This document shows positions 55,901 through 64,000 of a DNA stretch of 64,000 bases, in pieces. Origin of the DNA: Flavobacteriaceae bacterium EG-1 (GTDB lineage: Bacteria > Bacteroidota > Bacteroidia > Flavobacteriales > Flavobacteriaceae). The notes under the pieces were generated by a model, which had not been told where the DNA came from, did not search any database, and saw nothing but the letters and a program-made list of their open reading frames with translations. The DNA is taken from positions 288,202 to 352,201 of the forward strand of contig NZ_WJPK01000002.1 of assembly GCF_009649685.1 (NCBI RefSeq). The letters run 5' to 3'. The position numbers were made by a program, and so were the translations under genes. Position 1 is the first letter of the stretch. Every line of letters starts with the position of its first letter.

Positions 55901-56728
55901 AATTTCTGTAGTTAAGGTTGTTTGAGCCTGAGCCGTCAAATTCGCTCCGTACGGATCTGTTGCCGCATCTAAATATATTACCTCATCCGTATTAGCTACT
56001 AATTCTAAGGTTACAGCTAGGTCGGTTTCAAATATTTCATTAACACGTGTAACTGTAGCATTTATGGCTGCCAAGGCACTTGCAACGGTACCGCCATGAT
56101 ATTGAGTATATTCTCCTGTTGCCGAAACAGCTAATCGCAATTTTCTTAACACTTGCCCATCAACAGGTTTTGCTGCACTTGCAGCTCCACTTTTAAGAAC
56201 TGTAGTTTTAGTCGAACAAATAAAGTCTATATCCTTTTTAGCATTCGAATCTCTTGCATAAACAACATAATTGTCTTCTGCTAACTTTTGCATGAATGTA
56301 TTTTTCTTTCCATCGGCATGTACAATCATTGCCTGTACTCCGTCAGGAGATACACTAAACCGAAGCTTATCACCCTTTTTATCTATACTAAAACCAGTAT
56401 ACGATTTTATATTAGGATATTTCTCAGATAATTTAGAAGACAGCACTGGCGTTTCTATAACTTCGAAACCCACCAAAGAACCATCAATATCTGGAAAATA
56501 AACAATGTTAGATCTTTTATCAGTGTAAGAAACTTTACTCAAGGCTTTAGAAAACTCACCTACACTTAATGAAAAGCGTAACCCATCTTCAATAGCAAAA
56601 AGTGCCATACGTTTTTCTGCCGTGGCCTTTTGTTTAGACGTTGCTGACCAATAATTACTTTGAGCAGTTCCGTAAAAGGACAGAAATAATATGGTAATTG
56701 AAAAAACTAAACGTAATTTTACAACCAT
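52961..56728 (-). CDS. Secreted reprolysin-like zinc metalloprotease with P domain and T9SS sorting tail
   Basis: 1255 residues. Signal peptide (to about 22), propeptide (to about 190), metzincin catalytic domain with HEMGHQLGANH near 329-339 and a Met-turn IMGYAGISG, beta-sandwich regions, a proprotein-convertase P domain (about 838-985), a calcium-type motif DADKDGVFDDGDD, and a C-terminal Por/T9SS sorting domain (YPNPADDYTRIYL to the end). It digests extracellular protein and is exported by the type IX system. A minus-strand TATCTTTG at 56756-56749 is a likely -7 element. Confidence 0.93.
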   Translation of the reverse strand: MVVKLRLVFSITILFLSFYGTAQSNYWSATSKQKATAEKRMALFAIEDGLRFSLSVGEFSKALSKVSYTDKRSNIVYFPDIDGSLVGFEVIETPVLSSKLSEKYPNIKSYTGFSIDKKGDKLRFSVSPDGVQAMIVHADGKKNTFMQKLAEDNYVVYARDSNAKKDIDFICSTKTTVLKSGAASAAKPVDGQVLRKLRLAVSATGEYTQYHGGTVASALAAINATVTRVNEIFETDLAVTLELVANTDEVIYLDAATDPYGANLTAQAQTTLTTEIGAANYDIGHLFHKDAANGNAGFVGTVCIDNRKGSAFASHPNPVGDSYDLDYVAHEMGHQLGANHTWSFDDEDTPVQTEPGSGTTIMGYAGISGADNVASSGDDYFHYNSIVQISEYLDGISCAEEIPLVNNPPTIMPTGNFVIPKSTAFVLSGSASDVDTDDILTYAWEQIDDGIITQATFGPNNPSGANFRSQRPSVDSVRYFPKLTRILSGNLTQTMPAINSAWETVSDIERDLNFALTVRDNAIGGGQVEADLVHVSVVNNAGPFLVTSQADSESHVAGSIMQVTWDVANTDKAPVNAQTVDVLLSLDGGLTYPTTLATGIPNNGSHKFVVPGTPTTTARIMVKASDNIFLAVNAANFEILASEIVLHFSEVEYEVCQPNTVTTSFDYETYLGFNEEVSFSVFSAPENLVVTFTPPTTTVDATVDVVIANTENVLEDNYEIVIIATSATLSKKVTLDLDISDNVFTEVVLSAPLDATVDASVSSELLWIADDSYSAYEVEIATDELFTNIIESVIQEENTYKPINLEHEETYYWRVKPINSCGEGNFSAPFSFSTIEFNCDSKAATDLPIEISAIGTPTITSKIAFFEDLPLSDINVNLDIDHSFLSDISVSLTSPAGTTVYLVSNTCGASDNITATFDDQAPDFNCGTNPAISGIVRPIGSLSSFNGESIFGEWILQISDAAASDGGVLNSFSLDICIEGEFRPDADKDGVFDDGDDICLGTEAGATVDANGCAVLLFAKDNFAITSQSESCRSNDDGQININTNTTLDYEVTVIGKGVNTTESFTDAYSIENLASGIYTLCITATEGTANYIEQCFEVVVTEPDPLSVSAKSSNDGEFVVLNLQGSQSYLIEFNGSSITTEQSEVSLPLKKGVNTLKVSTLLVCQGIHEEVFYNSEDVVIYPNPADDYTRIYLGGLSKNIIVSIFTADGRFIKSSISTIETDEIEIELSGLPSGIYYLRFEGENIHGTSKLIKL

Positions 56729-56778
56729 AATGGGGGCTTAGCCAACTTCAAAGATAAAACTTTTATCCTTTTCCTATT

Positions 56779-57726
56779 GTGAACATAGTTCAAAACATCT
56801 TAAAGTACGATAAACAGGAAGACACAGCCATTACAATAGGCACCTTTGATGGTGTTCACGTGGGCCATAGAATGATTCTAGATCGCCTAATTTCACAGAC
56901 CCAAAACACCGAATTAAAATCTACTTTAATAACTTTTTTTCCGCATCCACGTATCGTACTTCAAAAAGATTCAGACATCAAACTTCTTACCACAATTGAT
57001 GAAAAGACAAAAATTCTTAAAAATTTAGGCCTTGATCAACTCATCGTACATCCATTTACAAAAGAGTTTTCAAGACTTTCAGCAACAGAATTTGTACGCG
57101 ATTTACTCGTAAATAAGTTAAAAGCTAAAAAAATAGTAATCGGTTATGACCATCGCTTTGGCCGAAACCGAAATGCAAATATTAATGACTTAATCTCTTT
57201 TGGAAGTACATTTGGGTTTGAGGTTGATGAAATTCCTGCTCAGGAAATAGATGAAATTTCAGTAAGCTCAACAAAAATTAGACGAGCGCTCGAAGATGGT
57301 GATATTGAAACTGCTAATGCTTACTTAGGCTATTCATACATGCTAACTGGCACTGTTATTAAAGGCAAAGGCTTGGGTAGACAATTAAATTTCCCTACTG
57401 CTAATATTTTTATTGAAGAGTCATATAAATTAATACCAAGAAATGGAGTTTATGTTGTAAACTCGGAAATTAATGGCACCACTATTTCAGGAATGATGAA
57501 TATAGGCTACAACCCGACAGTTAATGGAACAGAAAATACATCAGGGAGACCACGTGCAAGCATTGAAGTTCATTTTTTTGATTTCGAACAAAACTTATAC
57601 GATCAAACTATTCAAGTAAATATTTTACATCGAATTCGCGATGAACAAAAATTTGATTCTATTGAATCTCTTAAAATTCAAATAGAAAAAGACAGAGTAA
57701 CATCTCGTTTATTTTTGTCAAGCTAA
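56779..57726 (+). CDS. ribF: Bifunctional riboflavin kinase / FAD synthetase
   Basis: 315 residues. FAD synthetase half with GTFDGVHVGH and the later SSTKIRRAL, then a riboflavin kinase half with GKGLGRQLNFPTAN and NGVYVV. The only start placing the family N-terminus correctly is GTG at 56779. Makes FMN and FAD. Divergent from the metalloprotease gene with 50 nt between them, and 12 nt before the HTTM gene. Confidence 0.95.
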   Translation: MNIVQNILKYDKQEDTAITIGTFDGVHVGHRMILDRLISQTQNTELKSTLITFFPHPRIVLQKDSDIKLLTTIDEKTKILKNLGLDQLIVHPFTKEFSRLSATEFVRDLLVNKLKAKKIVIGYDHRFGRNRNANINDLISFGSTFGFEVDEIPAQEIDEISVSSTKIRRALEDGDIETANAYLGYSYMLTGTVIKGKGLGRQLNFPTANIFIEESYKLIPRNGVYVVNSEINGTTISGMMNIGYNPTVNGTENTSGRPRASIEVHFFDFEQNLYDQTIQVNILHRIRDEQKFDSIESLKIQIEKDRVTSRLFLSS

Positions 57727-57738
57727 GAGACTATTTAA

Positions 57739-59052
57739 ATGGTCAACAAAATACTTTTTACTAAAATTGATAATAGCCCATTAATTCTATTCAGAATTTT
57801 ATTTGGCCTATTGATTGCCTTAGAATCTTATGGAGCCATTATTACAGGTTGGGTAAGAAATACATTAGTGGACCCTAAGTTTACCTTTAATTTTATAGGT
57901 TTTGATTGGCTTCAACCGCTTCCCGGCATTGGAATGTATCTCTATTTCTTTGTAATGGGCACTTTTGGTGTTCTGGTTATGTTAGGTTATAAATATAGAT
58001 TTAGCATGATAAGCTTTACGCTTCTTTGGGCTGGAGTATATTTTATGCAAAAAACGTCATACAATAACCATTATTATTTATTGCTGTTGATTTCGCTAAT
58101 AATGTGTTTCTTCCCAGCGAATAGAAGCCATTCTATTGATGTTAAAAACAATCCGGAGATAAAAAGTAATTCGATGTATTCGTACTTAAAATGGATTGTC
58201 ATTTTACAACTTTTTATCGTCTATACTTATGCCTCGGTGGCTAAAATATATGCGGATTGGCTAGACTTCAGTTTTATTAAACTCTTAATGTCTGGAAAAG
58301 CTCATTATTATTTAATAGGCGATATCTTACAACAGCCCTTTATTCATAAAATAATCGGATTTACTGGTATTTTTTTCGACCTTTTAATTGTTCCTGCATT
58401 ATTATTTAAACCCACTAGAAAGATTGCTTTTATTGTTTCAATCTTTTTTCACATGTTTAATTCTATTGTTTTTCAGATAGGCATTTTTCCATACTTATCG
58501 CTTGCCTTTATAGTCTTCTTTTATAATCCAGAGACTATAAGAAAAATATTTTTCAAAAAGAAAGCTCCTTTTATTTCTAATGAAATTAAAATTCCTACGT
58601 ATAAAAATGTTCTATTAATATTAGCAGGAATTTATTTCTTCATTCAATTAGTACTCCCTATTCGTCATCATTTTATAAAAGATGATGTTTTATGGACCGA
58701 AGAAGGTCATCGATTAAGCTGGCGAATGATGTTACGTAGTAAAAGCGGAAGAATAACTTTTAAAGTTGTAGAGCATGAAACCAATAAAGTAACATTCATC
58801 AAACTAAATGAATACCTTTCCAAAAAACAACATCGAAGGATAGGGAGCAACCCCGATTTCATTTGGCAATTTGCACAACGCATAAAAAAAGAATACGCCG
58901 AAAAAGGCAAGGATATTTCAATCTATGCTACATCAAAAGTAAGTGTTAACGGAAAACCATTTCAAACTTTTATTGATCCCAATGCTGATTTAGCAAAGGC
59001 AGAATGGAACTATTTTTGGCATAATGAATGGATTCTTCCCTCCAAACCATAA
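57739..59052 (+). CDS. HTTM-domain membrane protein (vitamin K-dependent gamma-carboxylase-like)
   Basis: 437 residues, about nine membrane helices in the first 320 residues, then a soluble C-terminal part (from about 330). The opening FTKIDNSPLILFRILFGLLI and NNHYYLLLLISLIMCFFPAN are typical of the bacterial HTTM family related to gamma-glutamyl carboxylase. The bacterial function is unsettled. Located between ribF and serS, a common neighbourhood in Flavobacteriaceae. Confidence 0.85.
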   Translation: MVNKILFTKIDNSPLILFRILFGLLIALESYGAIITGWVRNTLVDPKFTFNFIGFDWLQPLPGIGMYLYFFVMGTFGVLVMLGYKYRFSMISFTLLWAGVYFMQKTSYNNHYYLLLLISLIMCFFPANRSHSIDVKNNPEIKSNSMYSYLKWIVILQLFIVYTYASVAKIYADWLDFSFIKLLMSGKAHYYLIGDILQQPFIHKIIGFTGIFFDLLIVPALLFKPTRKIAFIVSIFFHMFNSIVFQIGIFPYLSLAFIVFFYNPETIRKIFFKKKAPFISNEIKIPTYKNVLLILAGIYFFIQLVLPIRHHFIKDDVLWTEEGHRLSWRMMLRSKSGRITFKVVEHETNKVTFIKLNEYLSKKQHRRIGSNPDFIWQFAQRIKKEYAEKGKDISIYATSKVSVNGKPFQTFIDPNADLAKAEWNYFWHNEWILPSKP

Positions 59053-59070
59053 TAAATATTCTGATTAACT

Positions 59071-59078
59071 TAAATTTG
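59071..59078 (+). promoter_or_regulatory. serS: -7 element of serS
   Basis: TAAATTTG 22 nt before the serS ATG, a perfect Bacteroidota -7 element; no clear -33 element is visible. Confidence 0.45.
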
Positions 59079-59100
59079 CCCTTTTAAATACTACATACCA

Positions 59101-60372
59101 ATGCTACAGTTACAGGTCATTCGCGACAATAAAGATGAAATCATCAAAGCTTTAAATAAGCGTAAAATAGATGCAGAATCATTGTTGAACAATGTATTGC
59201 AATTGGATGAAAAAAGACGCACTACCCAAACCAAATTAGACACTATTCTTGCTGAAAGCAATAAGCTTTCGAAAGAAATAGGCGGTTTATTTAAAAGTGG
59301 AAAAGCTGCTGAAGCGAATGTTTTAAAAGAAAAAACTGGTGTTTTAAAAGAAGAATCAAAACAATTAGGTGATGATTTAAATATAACTGCAGAAGAATTA
59401 CAAAATATACTGTACCAAATACCGAATGTACCTCACGACTCAGTCCCTATAGGAACTACAGAAGATGACAATGAAGAAGTTTTCAAAGAGGGTAACATTC
59501 CTGTCTTAGAAACTGATGCTTTACCGCATTGGGAACTCGCTAAGAAATACGACATCATCGATTTTGAATTGGGAGTGAAAATTTCTGGTGCTGGTTTCCC
59601 TGTATACAAAGGAAAAGGTGCACGCTTACAACGTGCTTTAATTTCTTACTTTTTAGACAAAAATACCGCAGCGGGCTACACCGAAATTCAAGTACCACAT
59701 TTGGTAAATGAAGCATCTGGATTAGGCACTGGGCAATTGCCTGACAAAGAAGGGCAAATGTACCATGTAACTGCCGATGATTTATACTTAATTCCAACTG
59801 CAGAAGTACCTGTAACCAACATTTTTAGAGACATTATTGTAAATAAAGAAGATTTCCCCATCCGGTATACTGCCTACACACCTTGCTTTAGACGTGAAGC
59901 TGGTAGTTACGGAGCGCATGTTAGAGGTTTAAATAGATTACATCAATTCGATAAAGTAGAGATAGTACGTGTTGAACATCCTGAAAATTCTTATACTGCA
60001 TTAGAAGGAATGGTTGAACATGTAAAAGATATTTTACGCGAATTGAACTTACCATATCGTGTTTTAAGATTATGCAGTGGTGATTTAGGCTTTACAGCTG
60101 CCCTTACCTATGATTTTGAAGTGTTTTCAACTGCACAGGATCGTTGGCTAGAAATTAGTTCAGTTTCTAATTTTGAAACCTATCAAGCAAACAGGTTGAA
60201 ATTGAGATTTAAAGATGAAAATGGAAAAAGTCAATTAGCTCATACACTTAATGGGAGCTCACTAGCCTTACCACGTGTTCTTGCTGGTATTTTAGAAAAC
60301 TGCCAAACAGCATCAGGAATTAAAATTCCTGAAGTTTTGATACCATATTGTGGTTTTGAGTATATTGATTAG
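59101..60372 (+). CDS. serS: Serine-tRNA ligase
   Basis: 423 residues. N-terminal antiparallel coiled-coil arm (about 30-100) for tRNA-Ser, then a class II catalytic core: motif 1 region ALISYFLDKNTAAGYTEIQV, motif 2 FRREAGSYG, motif 3 LNGSSLALPRVLAGILEN. Charges tRNA-Ser. Full length. Confidence 0.97.
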   Translation: MLQLQVIRDNKDEIIKALNKRKIDAESLLNNVLQLDEKRRTTQTKLDTILAESNKLSKEIGGLFKSGKAAEANVLKEKTGVLKEESKQLGDDLNITAEELQNILYQIPNVPHDSVPIGTTEDDNEEVFKEGNIPVLETDALPHWELAKKYDIIDFELGVKISGAGFPVYKGKGARLQRALISYFLDKNTAAGYTEIQVPHLVNEASGLGTGQLPDKEGQMYHVTADDLYLIPTAEVPVTNIFRDIIVNKEDFPIRYTAYTPCFRREAGSYGAHVRGLNRLHQFDKVEIVRVEHPENSYTALEGMVEHVKDILRELNLPYRVLRLCSGDLGFTAALTYDFEVFSTAQDRWLEISSVSNFETYQANRLKLRFKDENGKSQLAHTLNGSSLALPRVLAGILENCQTASGIKIPEVLIPYCGFEYID

Positions 60373-60421
60373 CAAGTCCTTAAAACCCACATTACCTATT
60401 CTGCGTATCTTTACAAAAAAC

Positions 60422-62212
60422 TTGCACTTGAGATTTTTTATCTTTCTTTTCGTTTTTTGTTCACTACAAACTATTGTGGCACAAGAAGATTTTCTTGCCA
60501 AGCAGTATTTTAATGATGGTGAATTTGAAAAAGCAGTTGTTTTCTACGAAAAACTTGTAAAAAAAAGCCCACGCAGAACCGACTATGCAGATGGCCTAGT
60601 GAAATGCTATCAGCAACTCGAACGCTATGAAGAAGCTGAGAATTTTCTTGTGGAACAATTAAAAGACAAAAATACATATCCGACATTTATCATTGAACTC
60701 GGTTACAACTATGCACTTCAAAAAAACGAGAACAAAGCTAATGAGTACTATCAAAAAGCAATTGATAAAATTAATGAAAATGCCAATTTCGGTTATGGCC
60801 TTGGACTACGATTTCAAAAATATGCGCTCTTAGATTATGCTGCCAAAGCTTTTACAAAAGCTATGGAATTAAATCCGCAATTAGATTACAATTTTCAATT
60901 GGCCAGAATTTATGGTGAAGAAGGTAAAATTGAGAAAATGTATACCTCATATCTAAAATTAATTAGTGAAGGCAAAGTTTCGCAATCTCGTGTACTTAGG
61001 AATATTGACGATTTTGTAAACGAAGATGCAGAGAATGAAAATAACATCCTTTTAAAAAAGGTGTTATTAACCAATGCTCAAAAGAATCCCGACCCACTTT
61101 GGAACGAACTATTGAGTTGGCTATTTGTTCGTCAAAAACAATATAGTAGTGCTTTTCGACAAGAAAAAGCAATTTATAAACGTACAGATGGTGCTACAAT
61201 TGAACGACTTAACATGTTGGCGACTACCGCTACTGAAAATGAGGATGTAGAAACCGCTAAAGAGGTTTATCAATACATCATTGACAATGCCTTTGACGAA
61301 GTCATTAAATTACATGCCCAATTAGACCTCATTGCTTTAGAAACAGTTGAAGCAGATCAAAAATCTATTGAGCAAATACAAAAAAAGTACGACCATTTAA
61401 TAACCCAATATGGTTATGAAAATCAGACTTTACAACTACAGGTAGACTATGCGAATTTTTTAACATTTAAGAAGAACGCCCCAGAAGCCGCCGTGGTTAT
61501 TCTAAAAAAAAGTTTAGATTTACCATTAAACATCCGCGGTGCTGCTTTTGTTAAAATGACACTAGCAGACATATTGGTTTATGATAAAAAATTTAACGAA
61601 GCCTTAATTTATTATTCGCAAATTCAGAAGCGTTTAAAAAATGATGTTTTAGGACAAAATGCTCGCTTTAAAGTTGCACAAACTAGTTTTTATAAGGGCG
61701 ATTTTGATTGGGCCTTAACTCAATTAAAAGTATTACGGAGTTCAACTTCTCAATTAATTGCTAATGACGCTATGCAATTAAGCTTATTAATAGCTGATAA
61801 TTCATTAGAAGACTCCACACAAACAGCGCTAAAAAAATATGCTCGTGCAGACCTACTAGCCTATCAAAACAAAGACAAAGAAGCAATAGTTGTTTTGGAA
61901 GATATTCTTCAAAATCATAAAGGAGAAAAAATAGAAGATGAAGCCTTATTAAAGCAAGGGAAACTTCTGGAAAAACAACAGGATTACCAAGCAGCAATTT
62001 TTAATTACACAAAAATTATTGAATTTTATGCGAATGGCATTTTAGCCGATGATGCTTATTTTAATTTAGGTGAACTATATCGTTCAGAATTGGACCAACC
62101 GTTGAAAGCAATGGAATCATATGAGAAAATAATATACAACTATCAAGACAGTTATTTTTTTCCACAGGCCAGAAGATACTTTAGGCAGCTGAGAGGCGAT
62201 AATATAAATTAG
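60422..62212 (+). CDS. Periplasmic TPR-repeat protein
   Basis: About 597 residues. The frame opens with GTG at 60350 inside serS, but a -7-like TATCTTTA at 60406-60413 and the signal peptide LRFFIFLFVFCSLQTIVAQ argue for a TTG start at 60422 or 60428. The rest is tetratricopeptide repeats: N-terminal set (FNDGEFEKAVVFYEKLVKKS), middle set, and C-terminal set (QQDYQAAIFNYTKIIEFYAN; ELDQPLKAMESYEKIIYNYQ). Likely a scaffold in the periplasm; related proteins help gliding, secretion or envelope assembly. Function unknown. Confidence 0.85.
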   Translation: MHLRFFIFLFVFCSLQTIVAQEDFLAKQYFNDGEFEKAVVFYEKLVKKSPRRTDYADGLVKCYQQLERYEEAENFLVEQLKDKNTYPTFIIELGYNYALQKNENKANEYYQKAIDKINENANFGYGLGLRFQKYALLDYAAKAFTKAMELNPQLDYNFQLARIYGEEGKIEKMYTSYLKLISEGKVSQSRVLRNIDDFVNEDAENENNILLKKVLLTNAQKNPDPLWNELLSWLFVRQKQYSSAFRQEKAIYKRTDGATIERLNMLATTATENEDVETAKEVYQYIIDNAFDEVIKLHAQLDLIALETVEADQKSIEQIQKKYDHLITQYGYENQTLQLQVDYANFLTFKKNAPEAAVVILKKSLDLPLNIRGAAFVKMTLADILVYDKKFNEALIYYSQIQKRLKNDVLGQNARFKVAQTSFYKGDFDWALTQLKVLRSSTSQLIANDAMQLSLLIADNSLEDSTQTALKKYARADLLAYQNKDKEAIVVLEDILQNHKGEKIEDEALLKQGKLLEKQQDYQAAIFNYTKIIEFYANGILADDAYFNLGELYRSELDQPLKAMESYEKIIYNYQDSYFFPQARRYFRQLRGDNIN

Positions 62213-62266
62213 GTTCCAAACTATAAAAAATTAATCGCTCATCAATGGTGGGCTTAAAACACTTTT

Positions 62267-62578
62267 ATGTACATCTACAACGTTACCACCAATATAGACG
62301 AATCTGCACACGCAGAATGGCTAAAATGGATGCAAGAAATTCACATTCCTGCGGTAATGGCAACAGGTAAATTTACTAGTGCTAAAATGAGCCGTGTTTT
62401 AATTGAAGAAGAAATGGGTGGTTTTACTTATTCGATTCAATATTCGATTGCCGACAAAACAACACTTGAAAAATACTATCTTGAAGATGCGCCTAGATTG
62501 CAAAATGAGGTAATGAAATTATTTTCAAACAAATTCGTATCATTTCGTACCGAAATGCAAATTGTAAGTGAACACTAA
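62267..62578 (+). CDS. DUF4286-family protein
   Basis: 103 residues, soluble alpha/beta: MYIYNVTTNIDESAHAEWLK at the start, then EIHIPAVMATGKFTSAKMSR, the ferredoxin-like fold of DUF4286. No known function. It ends one nucleotide before rsmA, so it is translationally coupled to it, an arrangement conserved in Flavobacteriaceae. Confidence 0.83.
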   Translation: MYIYNVTTNIDESAHAEWLKWMQEIHIPAVMATGKFTSAKMSRVLIEEEMGGFTYSIQYSIADKTTLEKYYLEDAPRLQNEVMKLFSNKFVSFRTEMQIVSEH

Positions 62579-63418
62579 ATGGCCAAACACCGTAAATCAT
62601 TTAAAAAACCAAAGCACGATAGTCCTGTTAAAGCTAAAAAACATCTTGGTCAGCATTTCTTAAAAGACGAAGAAATTGCTGCTAAAATAGCTGACACACT
62701 TACCTATGACGATTACAAGAATGTTATTGAAATAGGACCAGGAACTGGTATGTTAACCAAGTACATTTTACAAAATGAAGTAGATTTAGTAGCGATGGAT
62801 CTCGACCAAGAATCTATTGTCTATTTGAATTCGAATTTTATATTAGAAAATCCATTAAATAAAAAAGGAAAAATTACCGTTCTGGAAGCTGATTTTCTAA
62901 AGCATGACCTTCTATCCTTATTTAACTACGAGCAATTTGCGATTACTGGTAATTTTCCGTACAATATTTCTACGCAGATTGTTTTTAAAATGTTAGAATT
63001 AAAGGCTTATGTTCCTGAATTCACTGGAATGTTTCAAAAAGAAGTTGCTGCACGCATATGTTCTGCTAATGGCAGTAAAGCTTATGGTATTTTATCAGTT
63101 TATGCACAAGCATTTTATGACGCCGAATATCTATTTACGGTTCCACCAGATGTTTTTGACCCTCCACCAAAAGTAGACTCAGGTGTATTACGCTTAACAC
63201 GAAAAAAGGATTTTAAGCTTTCTATTGATGAAAAATTATTTCTTCAAGTCATAAAAACAGCTTTTAATCAAAGAAGAAAAACACTACGCAATAGTTTAAA
63301 ATCTTTTGCTCTTTCAGATAATTTAAAAGAAGACACTATCTTTACGCTTCGACCAGAACAATTAACAGTTGCCGATTTTGTTGGACTAACAGAGAAGATA
63401 GCAAATGACACCCTTTAA
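62579..63418 (+). CDS. rsmA: 16S rRNA (A1518/A1519) dimethyltransferase
   Basis: 279 residues: [23 protein letters not shown] motif [11 protein letters not shown], catalytic NFPYNIS, and a C-terminal helical domain with [13 protein letters not shown]. It dimethylates two adjacent adenines near the 3' end of 16S rRNA. The basic N-terminal extension ([11 protein letters not shown]) is usual in flavobacteria. Overlaps mgtE by 14 nt. Confidence 0.96.
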   Translation: MAKHRKSFKKPKHDSPVKAKKHLGQHFLKDEEIAAKIADTLTYDDYKNVIEIGPGTGMLTKYILQNEVDLVAMDLDQESIVYLNSNFILENPLNKKGKITVLEADFLKHDLLSLFNYEQFAITGNFPYNISTQIVFKMLELKAYVPEFTGMFQKEVAARICSANGSKAYGILSVYAQAFYDAEYLFTVPPDVFDPPPKVDSGVLRLTRKKDFKLSIDEKLFLQVIKTAFNQRRKTLRNSLKSFALSDNLKEDTIFTLRPEQLTVADFVGLTEKIANDTL

Positions 63419-64000
63419 ACTCACAGACGACTTATTAGAAGAGATTGAGCAACTCATCCGAGATCAACAAGACTCTCGCTTGGAGGCGTTAATGAGCGAA
63501 TTGCATTATGCAGATATTGCTGAAATTGCTGATGAATTAGAAACTAATCAGGCCACCTATGTAATAAAACTTCTTGAAAGCGACAAAACTTCAGATGTTT
63601 TAACAGAACTTGATGAAGATGTGCGTGAAGCAATCTTAGCAAACCTGTCTTCAAAAGAGATTGCAGAAGAACTTGATGAATTAGACACCGATGATGCCGC
63701 GGACATTATTGCAGAATTACCCGATGATATTGTTCAAGAAGTAATCTCTGAAATAGAAGACAGAGAACATGCTAAAGATATTGTTGACCTATTACGTTAT
63801 GATGAAAATTCTGCTGGTGGACTTATGGCTAAGGAGCTTGTTAAGGTCTATGAACATTGGAATGTTACTACATGCGTAACTGAAATGCGTGCACAAGCAG
63901 AGAACGTTACAAGAGTACATTCTATTTATGTAGTGGATAGTGAAGAAAAGCTTATGGGCCGATTATCCCTAAAAGACCTCTTAACCACCTCAGCAAGTTC
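63405..64000 (+). CDS. mgtE: Partial MgtE-family magnesium transporter
   Basis: The gene begins at ATG 63405, overlapping rsmA by 14 nt, and runs off the right edge after 198 codons. The visible N-terminal MgtE intracellular domain has repeated short helices ([40 protein letters not shown]) followed by the start of a CBS domain ([20 protein letters not shown]). The membrane domain is outside the window. Confidence 0.92.
   Translation, partial: MTPFKLTDDLLEEIEQLIRDQQDSRLEALMSELHYADIAEIADELETNQATYVIKLLESDKTSDVLTELDEDVREAILANLSSKEIAEELDELDTDDAADIIAELPDDIVQEVISEIEDREHAKDIVDLLRYDENSAGGLMAKELVKVYEHWNVTTCVTEMRAQAENVTRVHSIYVVDSEEKLMGRLSLKDLLTTSAS

Noticed and set aside
1-64000. CRISPR array, prophage, transposon or integron
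   Set aside because: No regularly spaced repeats, no integrase, transposase or phage structural genes were found on either strand.

Overview
The window is AT-rich chromosomal DNA of a Bacteroidota bacterium, almost certainly a (probably marine) member of the Flavobacteriaceae. The evidence is the TAnnTTTG-type -7 promoter elements, the general lack of Shine-Dalgarno sequences, a secreted protease with a type IX secretion (Por) C-terminal tail, many SPII lipoproteins, a clade II nitrous oxide reductase cluster, and flavobacterial versions of prs, rplY, pth, ribF, serS and rsmA. I see no insertion sequence, prophage, CRISPR array or rRNA. The genus cannot be fixed from the sequence alone.

Layout. 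1-3.8 kb: partial outer-membrane barrel gene, then a TPR histidine kinase/LuxR regulator pair bracketed by two copies of a TACTGG-TTTT-CCAGTA palindrome, and a small membrane protein. 3.9-6.7 kb: a DUF1080 lipoprotein, an SDR and a Tat-exported Gfo/Idh/MocA oxidoreductase, probably a keto-sugar module. 6.8-9.3 kb: a PAS kinase and a stand-alone receiver. 9.4-16.6 kb: propionyl-CoA carboxylase plus methylmalonyl-CoA mutase operon. 16.7-24.5 kb: nos operon (cytochrome c, fasciclin, nosZ, membrane protein, nosL, PNPOx-like, cupin, nosD, nosF, nosY), with a divergent Rrf2 regulator behind a perfect 15-bp inverted repeat. 25-49.4 kb: a stress/low-oxygen region with TauE, cbpA/cbpM, L,D-transpeptidase, an ABC exporter, hibernation factor, TerB-like protein, a FixL-like PAS kinase with a REC-CRP/FNR fusion regulator, seven two-domain universal stress proteins, ROK kinase, thioredoxin, MscS channel, ATP-cone nuclease, beta-CASP hydrolase and cardiolipin synthase. 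49.4-64 kb: tRNA-Leu(CAA) with a nearby relic of its 3' end, then housekeeping genes interrupted by a T9SS metalloprotease, ending in a partial mgtE.

The main observation is a candidate regulon. A 12-bp FNR/CRP-like palindrome, TGAY-N4-RTCA, lies in front of at least twelve transcription units between 24.5 and 49.5 kb. In most of them a TAnnTTTR -7 element follows after exactly 23 nt, sometimes in both directions from one palindrome. The natural regulator is the REC-CRP fusion at 34168-35220. It is translationally coupled to a kinase whose first PAS domain keeps the FixL heme-ligand histidine and the oxygen-contacting arginine at identical spacing. I infer an oxygen- or redox-responsive two-component system that merges the FixJ and FixK roles and controls N2O respiration, universal stress proteins, ribosome hibernation, chaperones and envelope genes, analogous to the mycobacterial DosR dormancy regulon. 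Heme binding, phosphorylation and binding to the boxes are all untested.
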